From assembly GCF_023072615.1 (NCBI RefSeq), contig NZ_JAKNRW010000019.1, forward strand, positions 35,964 through 99,963: a stretch of DNA of 64,000 bases, read 5' to 3'. Source of the stretch: Pseudomonas violetae (lineage in GTDB: Bacteria > Pseudomonadota > Gammaproteobacteria > Pseudomonadales > Pseudomonadaceae). Below the pieces are notes generated by a model that had not been told where the DNA came from, ran no database searches, and saw only the letters and a list, made by a program, of their open reading frames with translations. A program made the translations under genes and the position numbers. Below, one piece after another: positions 53,245 through 60,879 of this stretch (its first letter is position 1; each line of letters begins with the position of its first letter).

Positions 53245-54747
53245 TCAGCGACGAGCCTCAAGCGGATAAACCGACTCCCATCCCCCACCCAACGCCTTGT
53301 ACAAACCCACCATCGCCAACGACACCCCGGTCGAACTCTCCACCCACTGTTCCTGGGTCGCCAGCAGTGCGCCTTGTACGGTGAGCACGTTGACGAAATC
53401 GACGACGCCTTCGACGTACTGCCGTTGCGCGGTGCTCAGCGCGATCTGGTTCTGGCGTACGGCTTCGGCCAGGCTGTCGCGGCGGCGTTGGCTGGTGTTG
53501 TAGGCGCTCAGTTGATCATCGATCTCGTGCCAGGCGCGCAGGACTGTTTGCTGGTACGCGACCGCCGCTTCCTGTTGCTGGGCTTCACGCAGGTTGAGCA
53601 CGCCGCGCAGGCGGCCGCCGTCGAATAGCGGCAGGCTGAACTGCGGGCCGATGCCGAAGGCGCGAGAACCCCAGCTACCAAAATCACTCAAATGCATCGC
53701 TTGGGAGCCGATGTTGCCCGACAAGGTAATCCGTGGGTAAAAATCGCCTTTGGCCACGCCTATGTTGGCGGTGGCAGCGTGCAGACGCGCTTCGGCCTGA
53801 CGAATGTCCGGTCGTCGCTCGGCCAGTTGCGATGGCAAGCCGATGGCGATCTGGCTTGGGGTTTGCGGCACAGGTGCATCGTCGGCCAATTCCGCGGATA
53901 GTGCATGGGGCGGTGCCCCCATCAACAGGCTCAGCGCGTTGATCAGTTGCGACTGGCGTTGCTCAAGCGCCGGCAGGCGCGACTCGATAGCGGCGACTTG
54001 CGCAGCAGCTTCGGCGACATCCAGGTCCGTGGCGACGCCGTCGGCCAGGCGCAGCTGTGAGAGCTTGAGGCTGTGCCGGGCGACATCGAGGTTTTGTTCG
54101 GTGACCGCTCGTGTGCCTTGTACTCCGCGCAACTGGATGTAGTCCCGGGCGGTTTCCGCGAGTACCGACAGCAGTACCCCGCGACGATCATTTTCGGCAA
54201 TTTCAAGGGTGGCATCGGCAGCCTCGGCCTCGCGCCGCACGCGACCCCAGAAGTCCAGCTCCCATGAGGCCGAGAAACCTGCATCCCACAAGCTGAAGGC
54301 AGAATCACCGTTGTTGCCCGAGGGATCGTTCAACCCTTCGCCGCTGTTGCGTTTGCGCCCGTAGCTGCCGGTGGCGGCGGTGTTGGGGTAACGGTCGGCG
54401 GTGATGACCTGGCGTGCGGCGCGGCTTTGCTGCAGGCGACTGCTGGCGAGTTTGAGGTCCAGGTTGTCGGTCAGGGCGCGCTGGGTGAGCGCTGCCAGCT
54501 TGGGGTCGTTGAAGACTTCCCACCAGCGCTCGTCCATGTTTTCGGCGACCGCCTGACTCGCGGCGGCCTTGATGGGCTGCGACCAGTCGGCCATTTGCTG
54601 TGTATGGGGTTTGTGAAAATCGGGGCCGACGGTGCAGGCTGACAGGTTCATTAGCAGTAAGGCACAGAGGGTGAGTTTTGGCTTGCGGCCCCCTGTGGGA
54701 GCGAGCCTGCTCGCGATGACGTCAGTCCAATCAACAAACATCTTCAT
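53245..54747 (-). CDS. Outer-membrane efflux lipoprotein with a REP-coded N-terminus
   Basis: A 500-residue NodT/OprM-type channel. The body is normal: lipobox LSAC with VGPDFHKP after it, and two repeats with RRPDIRQAEARLHAAT. The N-terminus is odd: before the hydrophobic core LTLCALLLMNLSAC lie about 25 residues, of which VIASRLAPTGG is translated from a REP element (54697-54722). The only in-frame starts are the two ATGs at 54747 and 54741, so the REP is part of the coding region. The start overlaps the adaptor stop by 4 nt. Confidence 0.88.
   Translation of the reverse strand: MKMFVDWTDVIASRLAPTGGRKPKLTLCALLLMNLSACTVGPDFHKPHTQQMADWSQPIKAAASQAVAENMDERWWEVFNDPKLAALTQRALTDNLDLKLASSRLQQSRAARQVITADRYPNTAATGSYGRKRNSGEGLNDPSGNNGDSAFSLWDAGFSASWELDFWGRVRREAEAADATLEIAENDRRGVLLSVLAETARDYIQLRGVQGTRAVTEQNLDVARHSLKLSQLRLADGVATDLDVAEAAAQVAAIESRLPALEQRQSQLINALSLLMGAPPHALSAELADDAPVPQTPSQIAIGLPSQLAERRPDIRQAEARLHAATANIGVAKGDFYPRITLSGNIGSQAMHLSDFGSWGSRAFGIGPQFSLPLFDGGRLRGVLNLREAQQQEAAVAYQQTVLRAWHEIDDQLSAYNTSQRRRDSLAEAVRQNQIALSTAQRQYVEGVVDFVNVLTVQGALLATQEQWVESSTGVSLAMVGLYKALGGGWESVYPLEARR
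54695..54724. repeat. REP element inside a coding region
   Basis: GTGGGAGCGAGCCTGCTCGC lies in frame in the signal-peptide region of the efflux lipoprotein gene, read on the minus strand as IASRLAPT. Confidence 0.88.
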
Positions 54748-55808
54748 TTTTGCGCCACCTCATGCTTATCGGTCGCGGCAGTGTCGATACTTGCCTCCAC
54801 CGACATCCCCACTCGCAGCCGATCCGCCAATGGCTGGCCCGGATCCAGCACAATCTTCACCGGAATCCGCTGTACCACCTTGGTGAAGTTACCCGTCGCA
54901 TTGTCCGGTTTGATCGATGCGAACGTCACCCCGGTGGCCGGCGCAATACTTTCGACCCGCCCCGTCAGCGCTTTGCCGTCCAGGCTGTCGACGCGCACCA
55001 GAACCCGCTGTCCGGGCCGCACGTCAGCCAATTGGGTTTCCTGAAAGTTGGCCACCACATAGGCCTGCGCCAGCGGTACCACTGCGAGGATTTTGCTGCC
55101 CGGCGTGACGTAGGCGCCGACTCGCACTGCGCGTTCCCCAACCATGCCATCCTGGGGCGCAACGATTCGCGTATAGGACAGTTCGAAGCCGGCAATTTCC
55201 AGCGCAGCTTGTGCACGTTTAAGACCACCTTCAGCCGCATCACGCTGGGCGATTAGGATGTCCACCTGCTTGCGCTCCGCCGCCAATACCGCCGTGACAT
55301 TTGCCAGCTTCGCCGAAGCCTGGTCGATGCGGGTCCGCGCCTGCTGTGCGTTCTGTACCGTCCCGGCCCCGACGCCGGCCAGGTGGTTGTAGCGGTTGAG
55401 TTCATGTTCGGCAAAGGCTCTTTGCGCCTTGGCCGAGACAACGCTCGCTTGCGCCTGAGCGATCACCGATGCCTGACGCTCCAGCGTTGCCCGCACATTC
55501 TGCAATTGAGCCTTGGCCACCAGCGTTTCAGCGTCGGCAGCTTGTGCGGCAGCGCGCAGATCCTGGTCATCAATCAACGCCAGCAACTGCCCGGCGCTGA
55601 CCTGCTGGTTGTCTTCCACCAGCACTTGCTTGATGAACCCGGCAACGCGCGGGACCACCAGGGTGAAGTCTGCGGAAACGAAAGCATCATTGGTGCTCTG
55701 GTGCGTACGTTTGCCGAACAGCCCGGGCGCCAGCAGGTAAATCAACACGCCGAGCGCGACCACCGCAGTGATGCCGACGGCCACTTTTTTCCTGGAGAGA
55801 GTCGTCAT
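54744..55808 (-). CDS. HlyD/EmrA-type periplasmic adaptor
   Basis: A 354-residue adaptor with an N-terminal membrane helix (VAVGITAVVALGVLIYLLAP, about 9-28), lipoyl halves around VLVEDNQQVSAGQLLALIDD and RIVAPQDGMVGERAVRVGAYV, a long Ala/Gln-rich coiled coil between them, and the EmrA-type barrel NFQETQLADVRPGQRVLVRVDS. It follows the MFS transporter gene by 25 bp and overlaps the channel gene. Confidence 0.92.
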   Translation of the reverse strand: MTTLSRKKVAVGITAVVALGVLIYLLAPGLFGKRTHQSTNDAFVSADFTLVVPRVAGFIKQVLVEDNQQVSAGQLLALIDDQDLRAAAQAADAETLVAKAQLQNVRATLERQASVIAQAQASVVSAKAQRAFAEHELNRYNHLAGVGAGTVQNAQQARTRIDQASAKLANVTAVLAAERKQVDILIAQRDAAEGGLKRAQAALEIAGFELSYTRIVAPQDGMVGERAVRVGAYVTPGSKILAVVPLAQAYVVANFQETQLADVRPGQRVLVRVDSLDGKALTGRVESIAPATGVTFASIKPDNATGNFTKVVQRIPVKIVLDPGQPLADRLRVGMSVEASIDTAATDKHEVAQK

Positions 55809-55833
55809 AAAAACCTTCTGTTTCGTGGAGCGT

Positions 55834-57360
55834 TCAAGTCGGGGCGCGGGGCGGATAGATCCGTGTTGGCAGCCAGAAAATCATCAGGATCAGCGTCAAT
55901 GCGACACCGACCATGCACAAATAGAGGTCCGATGCGGTGAGCACGACGACCTGCTGGTGCAACCGATGAGCGAGGCCCACGCTGTCACCGTCCGCCAGGG
56001 GCGAATTGCCCAGACGGTCGACCAGCATGGTCGAGTGAAAATGCTGTCGTGCCGTGGTCAGCGCCTCGATCACGCCGGTGGCGATCACCGCCGACAGGCC
56101 CTTAACGGTGTTGAACCAGGCCGAGGCGAACGGCCCTTCCATCGGGCTGATGCTGCCGGTGGACAGCATCAGCAAAGGCAGCACCGACATGGGCTGGCCG
56201 AAAATCTGCAGCAATTGCATCGGGTAGAAATCGTCGCGAATCCATACCGACGTCAGGTGCGAGCCCCCAAGGCAGGACAGCATCAGCATGCTCAGGCCGA
56301 TCCCGAGCACCCACCGACAATCGACCCAGCGCATGTTGCACAGCGCCGCCACCAGCGGCAGCGCGATCAACTGAGGCAGTGCGGCCAACAAGGTGATTGG
56401 TGCGGTTTGTATCGGGCGATAACCCTGGACTTGCGCTAGGTAGCTGGACGGAATAATGATCACCGCCAGCAGGATCACCAGAACACCGGCCAGGGTCAGC
56501 AGAGCGAAAGCCAGGTTGCGGATACCAAGCATCTGCATCTTGAAAAACGGAATCGGTTGCGACCATTCGTTGATCAGGAACAGCACCAGCAGCAATAGCC
56601 CGCCGCCGAGCAACGTGCAGATCAGGCTCGACTCGAACCAGTCCAGGCGATTGCCCTGCAGGATGCCGATCACCAGCATGCAGATCGCCGGAAAACCCAA
56701 CAGCAAACCGCGCCAGTTGAACTGTTTGCAGCGCTCCAGGCGCAGCGGATCCTGAGGCAAGCCATAAGCCACCGCAGCCATCGCTAGCAGGCACGGCACG
56801 ACGATTTGCCAGAAGGTCCACTGCCAGCCGACATACTCGGTCCACAGCCCGGCCAGCGGGGTGCCCAGGCCGGGACCGAAGGTTGCCGTCAGCGCATAAC
56901 CCGCCAGGCCGTAAAGCTTCACGTTGGCTGGCAGAAAGCGCAGTGCGACCGTCATCAGCATCGGCGGCAGTGCTCCGCCCGCCAGGCCTTGCAAGGTGCG
57001 CATCAGCAGCAGGCTTTCGTAGTTCGGGGCGAACGGGCATAGCACACCGAGCACGCTGAATACGCCGATGGCCCAGAGGGTGAACCGGCGCAAGGAGAAG
57101 GTCACCGAACACCACGGAGCGAAGGCCATGGCCGCCACCGAAGTGGCGGTGTAGCTGGCGACCAGCCAGGTACCTTCGTCGTAACCAATGGCCAGTGCGC
57201 CGCGGATGTCGGCGAGGGCCACCTTGGTGACCATCTCGTTCAGACCGGACACCAGCACGGCGATCAACACACCGATGAGGCCGATGATGATCCGAAGACC
57301 GAATACCGGGGGCGAAGCAGCGGTCGTGGCCATAAGTGCCGGGACCGTGAGGGAAGTCAT
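55834..57360 (-). CDS. DHA2-family MFS drug exporter (EmrB type)
   Basis: A 508-residue, 14-helix proton antiporter. Motif-like features are LNEMVTKVALADIRGALAIGY and DEGTWLVASYTAT in helix 1-2, and the conserved GFGP-type loop is TFGPGLGTPLAGLW. With the adaptor and channel it would form a tripartite pump that exports drugs or hydrophobic acids across both membranes. It is preceded by a LysR gene on the same strand. Confidence 0.92.
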   Translation of the reverse strand: MTSLTVPALMATTAASPPVFGLRIIIGLIGVLIAVLVSGLNEMVTKVALADIRGALAIGYDEGTWLVASYTATSVAAMAFAPWCSVTFSLRRFTLWAIGVFSVLGVLCPFAPNYESLLLMRTLQGLAGGALPPMLMTVALRFLPANVKLYGLAGYALTATFGPGLGTPLAGLWTEYVGWQWTFWQIVVPCLLAMAAVAYGLPQDPLRLERCKQFNWRGLLLGFPAICMLVIGILQGNRLDWFESSLICTLLGGGLLLLVLFLINEWSQPIPFFKMQMLGIRNLAFALLTLAGVLVILLAVIIIPSSYLAQVQGYRPIQTAPITLLAALPQLIALPLVAALCNMRWVDCRWVLGIGLSMLMLSCLGGSHLTSVWIRDDFYPMQLLQIFGQPMSVLPLLMLSTGSISPMEGPFASAWFNTVKGLSAVIATGVIEALTTARQHFHSTMLVDRLGNSPLADGDSVGLAHRLHQQVVVLTASDLYLCMVGVALTLILMIFWLPTRIYPPRAPT

Positions 57361-57478
57361 GTACTGCAGGCTCCGGGATTTGAATACCCGGGTATTTTAT
57401 GAAGGGTAACAGCTGACGAAAATCAACTTATTGGCAGGTTATAAGTGCGTGTGACGCAATCGTTAGAATAAAAGATCC

Positions 57479-58396
57479 TTAAGGCTGCGCCGCCAACCAA
57501 GTCTCATCACAACATGATTTCAACGTCTCGCGCAGCCAGCGATGCGCCGGATCCTTGTCAAACCGCGGGTGCCAGGCCTGGGTCAGCATGATGGTAGGCA
57601 GAGGGATCGGCAGGGTAAACGAGCGCAGCTTCAAGCCCAGGCGCCGGATGCTTAACAACGCTTCCTTGGGCACTGGCAGGATCAGGTCGGAATCCGGCAA
57701 AGCAAACATCGCCGCATGAAAACTCGGAGCGATCACCGCGACCCTTCGCTCCAGCCCCAACGCGTTCAGCGCTGTATCGATCGGGCCGCGGGCAATGCCG
57801 CGGCGAGACATGCTGATATGGGAAAACCCGGCGTATCGCTCGGCGGTGATCTCCTCATCGAACAACGGATGATCCTCACGGACCAGGCCGACGAAGTGAG
57901 TGGCAAACAGATTCTGTACTTTCACCTCTGGCATCAACGGGCGATTGTTGCTGACGCTCAGATCGATCCGCCCCTCACGCAAAGCCTCGTCATCACCATC
58001 CCCCTCGGGCACAAAACGCAGCTCACAATGGGGGGCCTGGCGCTCCATGGTGTCGAACAGCTTGCCGCCGTAAACCCCGACGAAAAAGTCATTGGCGCGA
58101 ATGCTGAAGCGTCGACGCAAGCTCCCCAGGTCCACATCATCCGCCGAGCGAAACAGCAACGAGGCCTGCTCTACCACATCCCGCACCTGCTCACGCAACT
58201 CCAGCGCCTTGGGCGTCGGCACCAGGCCACGTCCCGCCCGCACCAGGATCGGGTCGCCAATGGCTTCACGAATGCGCGTCAGCGTTCGGCTCATCGCCGC
58301 CGGGCTCAGATTCATACGCCGCGCAGCGCCCACCACACTGCCCTCGTCGAGCAAGGCGTCGAGGGCGACCAAAAGGTTCATGTCTGGGAGTTGCAT
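57479..58396 (-). CDS. LysR-family regulator of the EmrAB-like pump
   Basis: A 305-residue regulator. The helix-turn-helix is GSVVGAARRMNLSPAAMSRTLTRI (about 19-42) and the effector domain follows from about 90. ATG 58396 is the likely start. It is transcribed in the same direction as the efflux genes, 118 bp ahead of them, so the two may share a transcript or have separate promoters. LysR genes usually diverge from their targets, so this layout is slightly unusual. Confidence 0.9.
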   Translation of the reverse strand: MQLPDMNLLVALDALLDEGSVVGAARRMNLSPAAMSRTLTRIREAIGDPILVRAGRGLVPTPKALELREQVRDVVEQASLLFRSADDVDLGSLRRRFSIRANDFFVGVYGGKLFDTMERQAPHCELRFVPEGDGDDEALREGRIDLSVSNNRPLMPEVKVQNLFATHFVGLVREDHPLFDEEITAERYAGFSHISMSRRGIARGPIDTALNALGLERRVAVIAPSFHAAMFALPDSDLILPVPKEALLSIRRLGLKLRSFTLPIPLPTIMLTQAWHPRFDKDPAHRWLRETLKSCCDETWLAAQP

Positions 58397-58487
58397 GCTG
58401 AGCACTCGTAACCGATCAGGATTGATCCAACCGCAATCCTAACAGCGATTTGCATTGGCGGGAGACGGCATCAGCGCAAGTGCAAGG

Positions 58488-58505
58488 ACTATCAGTTCTG
58501 ATAGT
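58488..58505 (+). promoter_or_regulatory. Small palindrome upstream of Rhs gene 3
   Basis: ACTATCAGTTCTGATAGT, with 8-bp arms and a TT loop, ends 71 nt before the start codon at 58577. It matches the palindrome before Rhs gene 2 except for a paired T-A to G-C change. Confidence 0.55.
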
Positions 58506-58509
58506 TCAC

Positions 58510-58573
58510 AAACTTCCTGAAGCCGCGTAAAAACGAGGAACTGCATTTGCTTTGTAAGCGCTTCAGGAAGTTT
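58510..58573 (+). promoter_or_regulatory. 14-bp inverted repeat covering the ribosome site of Rhs gene 3
   Basis: AAACTTCCTGAAGC (58510-58523) is the exact reverse complement of GCTTCAGGAAGTTT (58560-58573). The second arm contains the AGGAAG ribosome site 7 nt before ATG 58577. If the RNA folds, translation would be blocked. Confidence 0.7.
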
Positions 58574-58576
58574 TCG

Positions 58577-59359
58577 ATGCCGGTACATTCAGACCATAAA
58601 ACAAGCCTCAACCGCACCGTGCTACTGGCGACAGACAGTAAAAACTCGGTGCTCGCCGAGTTGGCAGCCGAGACAATCAATGCAATTGCTTATTCTGCTT
58701 ATGGCCATCAATCCTCGCTGCACGCCGCCATGTCGACAATTGGATTCAACGGGGCTTTACGCGAGGCATTCAACGGGTGGTACTTGTTAGGGAATGGCTA
58801 CCGGGCCTATAACCCTGGATTGATGTGCTTTCATAGTCCGGACAGCTTGAGCCCGTTCGGAGCGGGCGGTATTAACTGTTATGCCTATTGCTCGAATGAA
58901 CCTGTGGGTAGCACCGACCCAACAGGACATGTACGTGTCACGAGACTTATCCCCACACGCGCTTTACCTTACAGACCTAACGTCAATGTTAAGAATCCAA
59001 AAGTCGCAACTGCTACGCCAGTAACGAGTGTCGCTGAGAGCGGCCTTGAGAAGCACACACAAAGTGCGATCTCGACACCGCTGGCGTCACAGCAGTCGAG
59101 ACCTTCAGCAATAGTCGAAAGGCCAACCGTCACGAGATCCGATAACTCATCCCTGTTGAACAATGCCGATACCGTGCGGGCGGAACCGCCACCCCCAACG
59201 GAAATGCCCGTGCTGAAGAGTCAAATAGATCCTTGGTTTCAACCAAGGCCACAAGGCAAACGGAAAAAGCCAATTCTGGTCGCCTATGGATCAAACTCTG
59301 TCGACTCAGAACGACTAACGCTCGTGGTTTCTATTAAGAAGATCCGTTTGAGAACCTGA
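58577..59359 (+). CDS. Short orphan Rhs-core protein, third copy
   Basis: A 260-residue protein. Residues 1-50 carry the short upstream segment (VLLATDSKNSVLAELAAETI), 50-120 the Rhs core (IAYSAYGHQSSLHA, YLLGNGYRAYNPGLMCF, GINCYAYCSNEPVGSTDPTGH), and then a Ser/Thr/Pro-rich linker and a short basic end (VAYGSNSVDSERLTLVV, IKKIRLRT). The tip is unlike those of the other two copies. No T6SS, PAAR or immunity gene lies nearby. The gene is AT-richer than its neighbours. The ribosome site lies in an inverted repeat. Confidence 0.82.
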   Translation: MPVHSDHKTSLNRTVLLATDSKNSVLAELAAETINAIAYSAYGHQSSLHAAMSTIGFNGALREAFNGWYLLGNGYRAYNPGLMCFHSPDSLSPFGAGGINCYAYCSNEPVGSTDPTGHVRVTRLIPTRALPYRPNVNVKNPKVATATPVTSVAESGLEKHTQSAISTPLASQQSRPSAIVERPTVTRSDNSSLLNNADTVRAEPPPPTEMPVLKSQIDPWFQPRPQGKRKKPILVAYGSNSVDSERLTLVVSIKKIRLRT

Positions 59360-59405
59360 GCTCAGTCGCGTATTGGTTTGTGTCGTGCGGCGCGCCAGGC
59401 TTGGG

Positions 59406-59512
59406 CCCTCCTGCAGGAGCTCGCTCGCGATGGTCGTCAACGACAACGCTGGCTACCTGACACCCCGAGGCGCTCTCGGGGTTTTCGCGAGCCAGCTCGC
59501 TCCTACAAGATT
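59406..59512. repeat. REP pair after Rhs gene 3
   Basis: Inverted REP copies (GCAGGAGCTCGCTCGCGATGG near 59414 and CGCGAGCCAGCTCGCTCCTAC near 59486) around a CCCCGAG/CTCGGGG hairpin followed by TTTT, which could also terminate. Confidence 0.8.
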
Positions 59513-60879
59513 TACCGCTCGTGCAAAGCCTCAGCCCGCGCCCGGATGATCGGCTTGAGCAGATAGCTGAGCACCGTCTTCTTGCCCGTGATGATATCCA
59601 CCGACGCCACCATTCCGGGAATGATCAGCAGCGGTTTTTCATCCGTGCCCAAGTGGCTCTTATCGGTGCGCAACTTGATCACGTAGTAAGTGGTTTTCTT
59701 GTCTTCATCGGTAATGGTGTCCGCACCGATCTGCTCCAGCTTGGCTTTAAGACCGCCATAGATGGTGTAGTCGTACGCGGTGAACTTCACTGTCGCTTCC
59801 TGCCCCGGGTGCAGGAACGCAATATCCTGCGGGCGAATCTTCGCTTCCACCAGCAAGGTGTCGTCCAGCGGTACGATCTCGACCAGATCACTTCCAGGCT
59901 GAATCACGCCACCAATGGTGTTCACCAGCAGCTTGTTGACGATACCGCGCACTGGCGATGTCACCAGGGTGCGGCTGACTCGGTCTTCAAGCGCCTTGCC
60001 GGTGGCCCGGGCCTTGTTCAAGTCGGTGCGGGCTTCGTTGAGCTGAGTCAGTGCTTCGCTGCGGAATTTACCGCGAGTTTCGTCGATTTTACGCTGCACT
60101 TCCTTGATCGCCGATTCGGCACGCGGAATTGCCAGGGTGGTCGCGTCCAACTGCCCCAGGGTTTCCACCTCGGCCCGCTTGAGTCGTAGAACTTCCACTG
60201 GCGAGACCGCGCCTTGGGCCACCAGCGGCTCGGACATGTTGATTTCCTGACGCTGCAAAGCCAGACCATTACGGTACTGGGACTGCTTGGACGTGAACTC
60301 GCGCAACTCCTGCTGGCGCTGGATCAACTGCTCTTTCAGGCCACCGATCTCATCGTGCAATTGCTGGCGACGGCTGATGTACAGCGACTCTTCGCTGGCA
60401 GCCTGCCCAGGAACGGCCTTCAACACTTCAGCAGAGAAATTCAGTGGACGGTCATCAACCTCAGCACTCAGGCGCTCCACACGTAGCAGCATCGCCAGGC
60501 GATCGGCTTCGGTTTCGCCAACGTTGGAGGCGAAGCGCGTGTCGTCCAGACGGATCAACGGGGCACCGGCCTCGACGATCTGCCCTTCCGAGACAAACAG
60601 CTCGGCAACGATACCGCCCTCAAGGTTCTGGATTTTCTGGATCTTCGACGAAGGAATCGCCTTGCCGTCGCCCTTGGTGACCTCGTCGATCACTGCAAAG
60701 TTGGCCCAGACCAGGAGGAACAGGAAAAAGCCGATGATGCTCCAGATGGTCAGCCGCACCACGCGCGGCGCATCTTCGATGAGGGCCTTGTTGACCTCCG
60801 GAAGCGGCTGACCCTGCAGTGAATCGGTGCCTTTGAAATAGCGGCGGATGGAACCTTTGATTCCGGACTTAAGCAACAC
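59512..60879 (-). CDS. lapC: Type I secretion adaptor LapC
   Basis: A 455-residue HlyD-family protein that bridges the LapB transporter and an outer-membrane channel. An N-terminal membrane helix (RLTIWSIIGFFLFLLVWANF, about 40-60) is followed by a long coiled coil (about 125-320) and the terminal HlyD motif with KFTAYDYTIYGGLKAKLEQI and PGMVASVDIITGKKTVLSYL, the family signature. Its start overlaps the lapB stop by 11 nt. It exports the LapA adhesin. Confidence 0.93.
   Translation of the reverse strand: MLLKSGIKGSIRRYFKGTDSLQGQPLPEVNKALIEDAPRVVRLTIWSIIGFFLFLLVWANFAVIDEVTKGDGKAIPSSKIQKIQNLEGGIVAELFVSEGQIVEAGAPLIRLDDTRFASNVGETEADRLAMLLRVERLSAEVDDRPLNFSAEVLKAVPGQAASEESLYISRRQQLHDEIGGLKEQLIQRQQELREFTSKQSQYRNGLALQRQEINMSEPLVAQGAVSPVEVLRLKRAEVETLGQLDATTLAIPRAESAIKEVQRKIDETRGKFRSEALTQLNEARTDLNKARATGKALEDRVSRTLVTSPVRGIVNKLLVNTIGGVIQPGSDLVEIVPLDDTLLVEAKIRPQDIAFLHPGQEATVKFTAYDYTIYGGLKAKLEQIGADTITDEDKKTTYYVIKLRTDKSHLGTDEKPLLIIPGMVASVDIITGKKTVLSYLLKPIIRARAEALHER

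Noticed and set aside
2160..59512. REP arrays as a possible CRISPR array
   Set aside because: Copies are inverted pairs at scattered gene ends with variable spacing. No regular direct repeats, spacers or cas genes are present.
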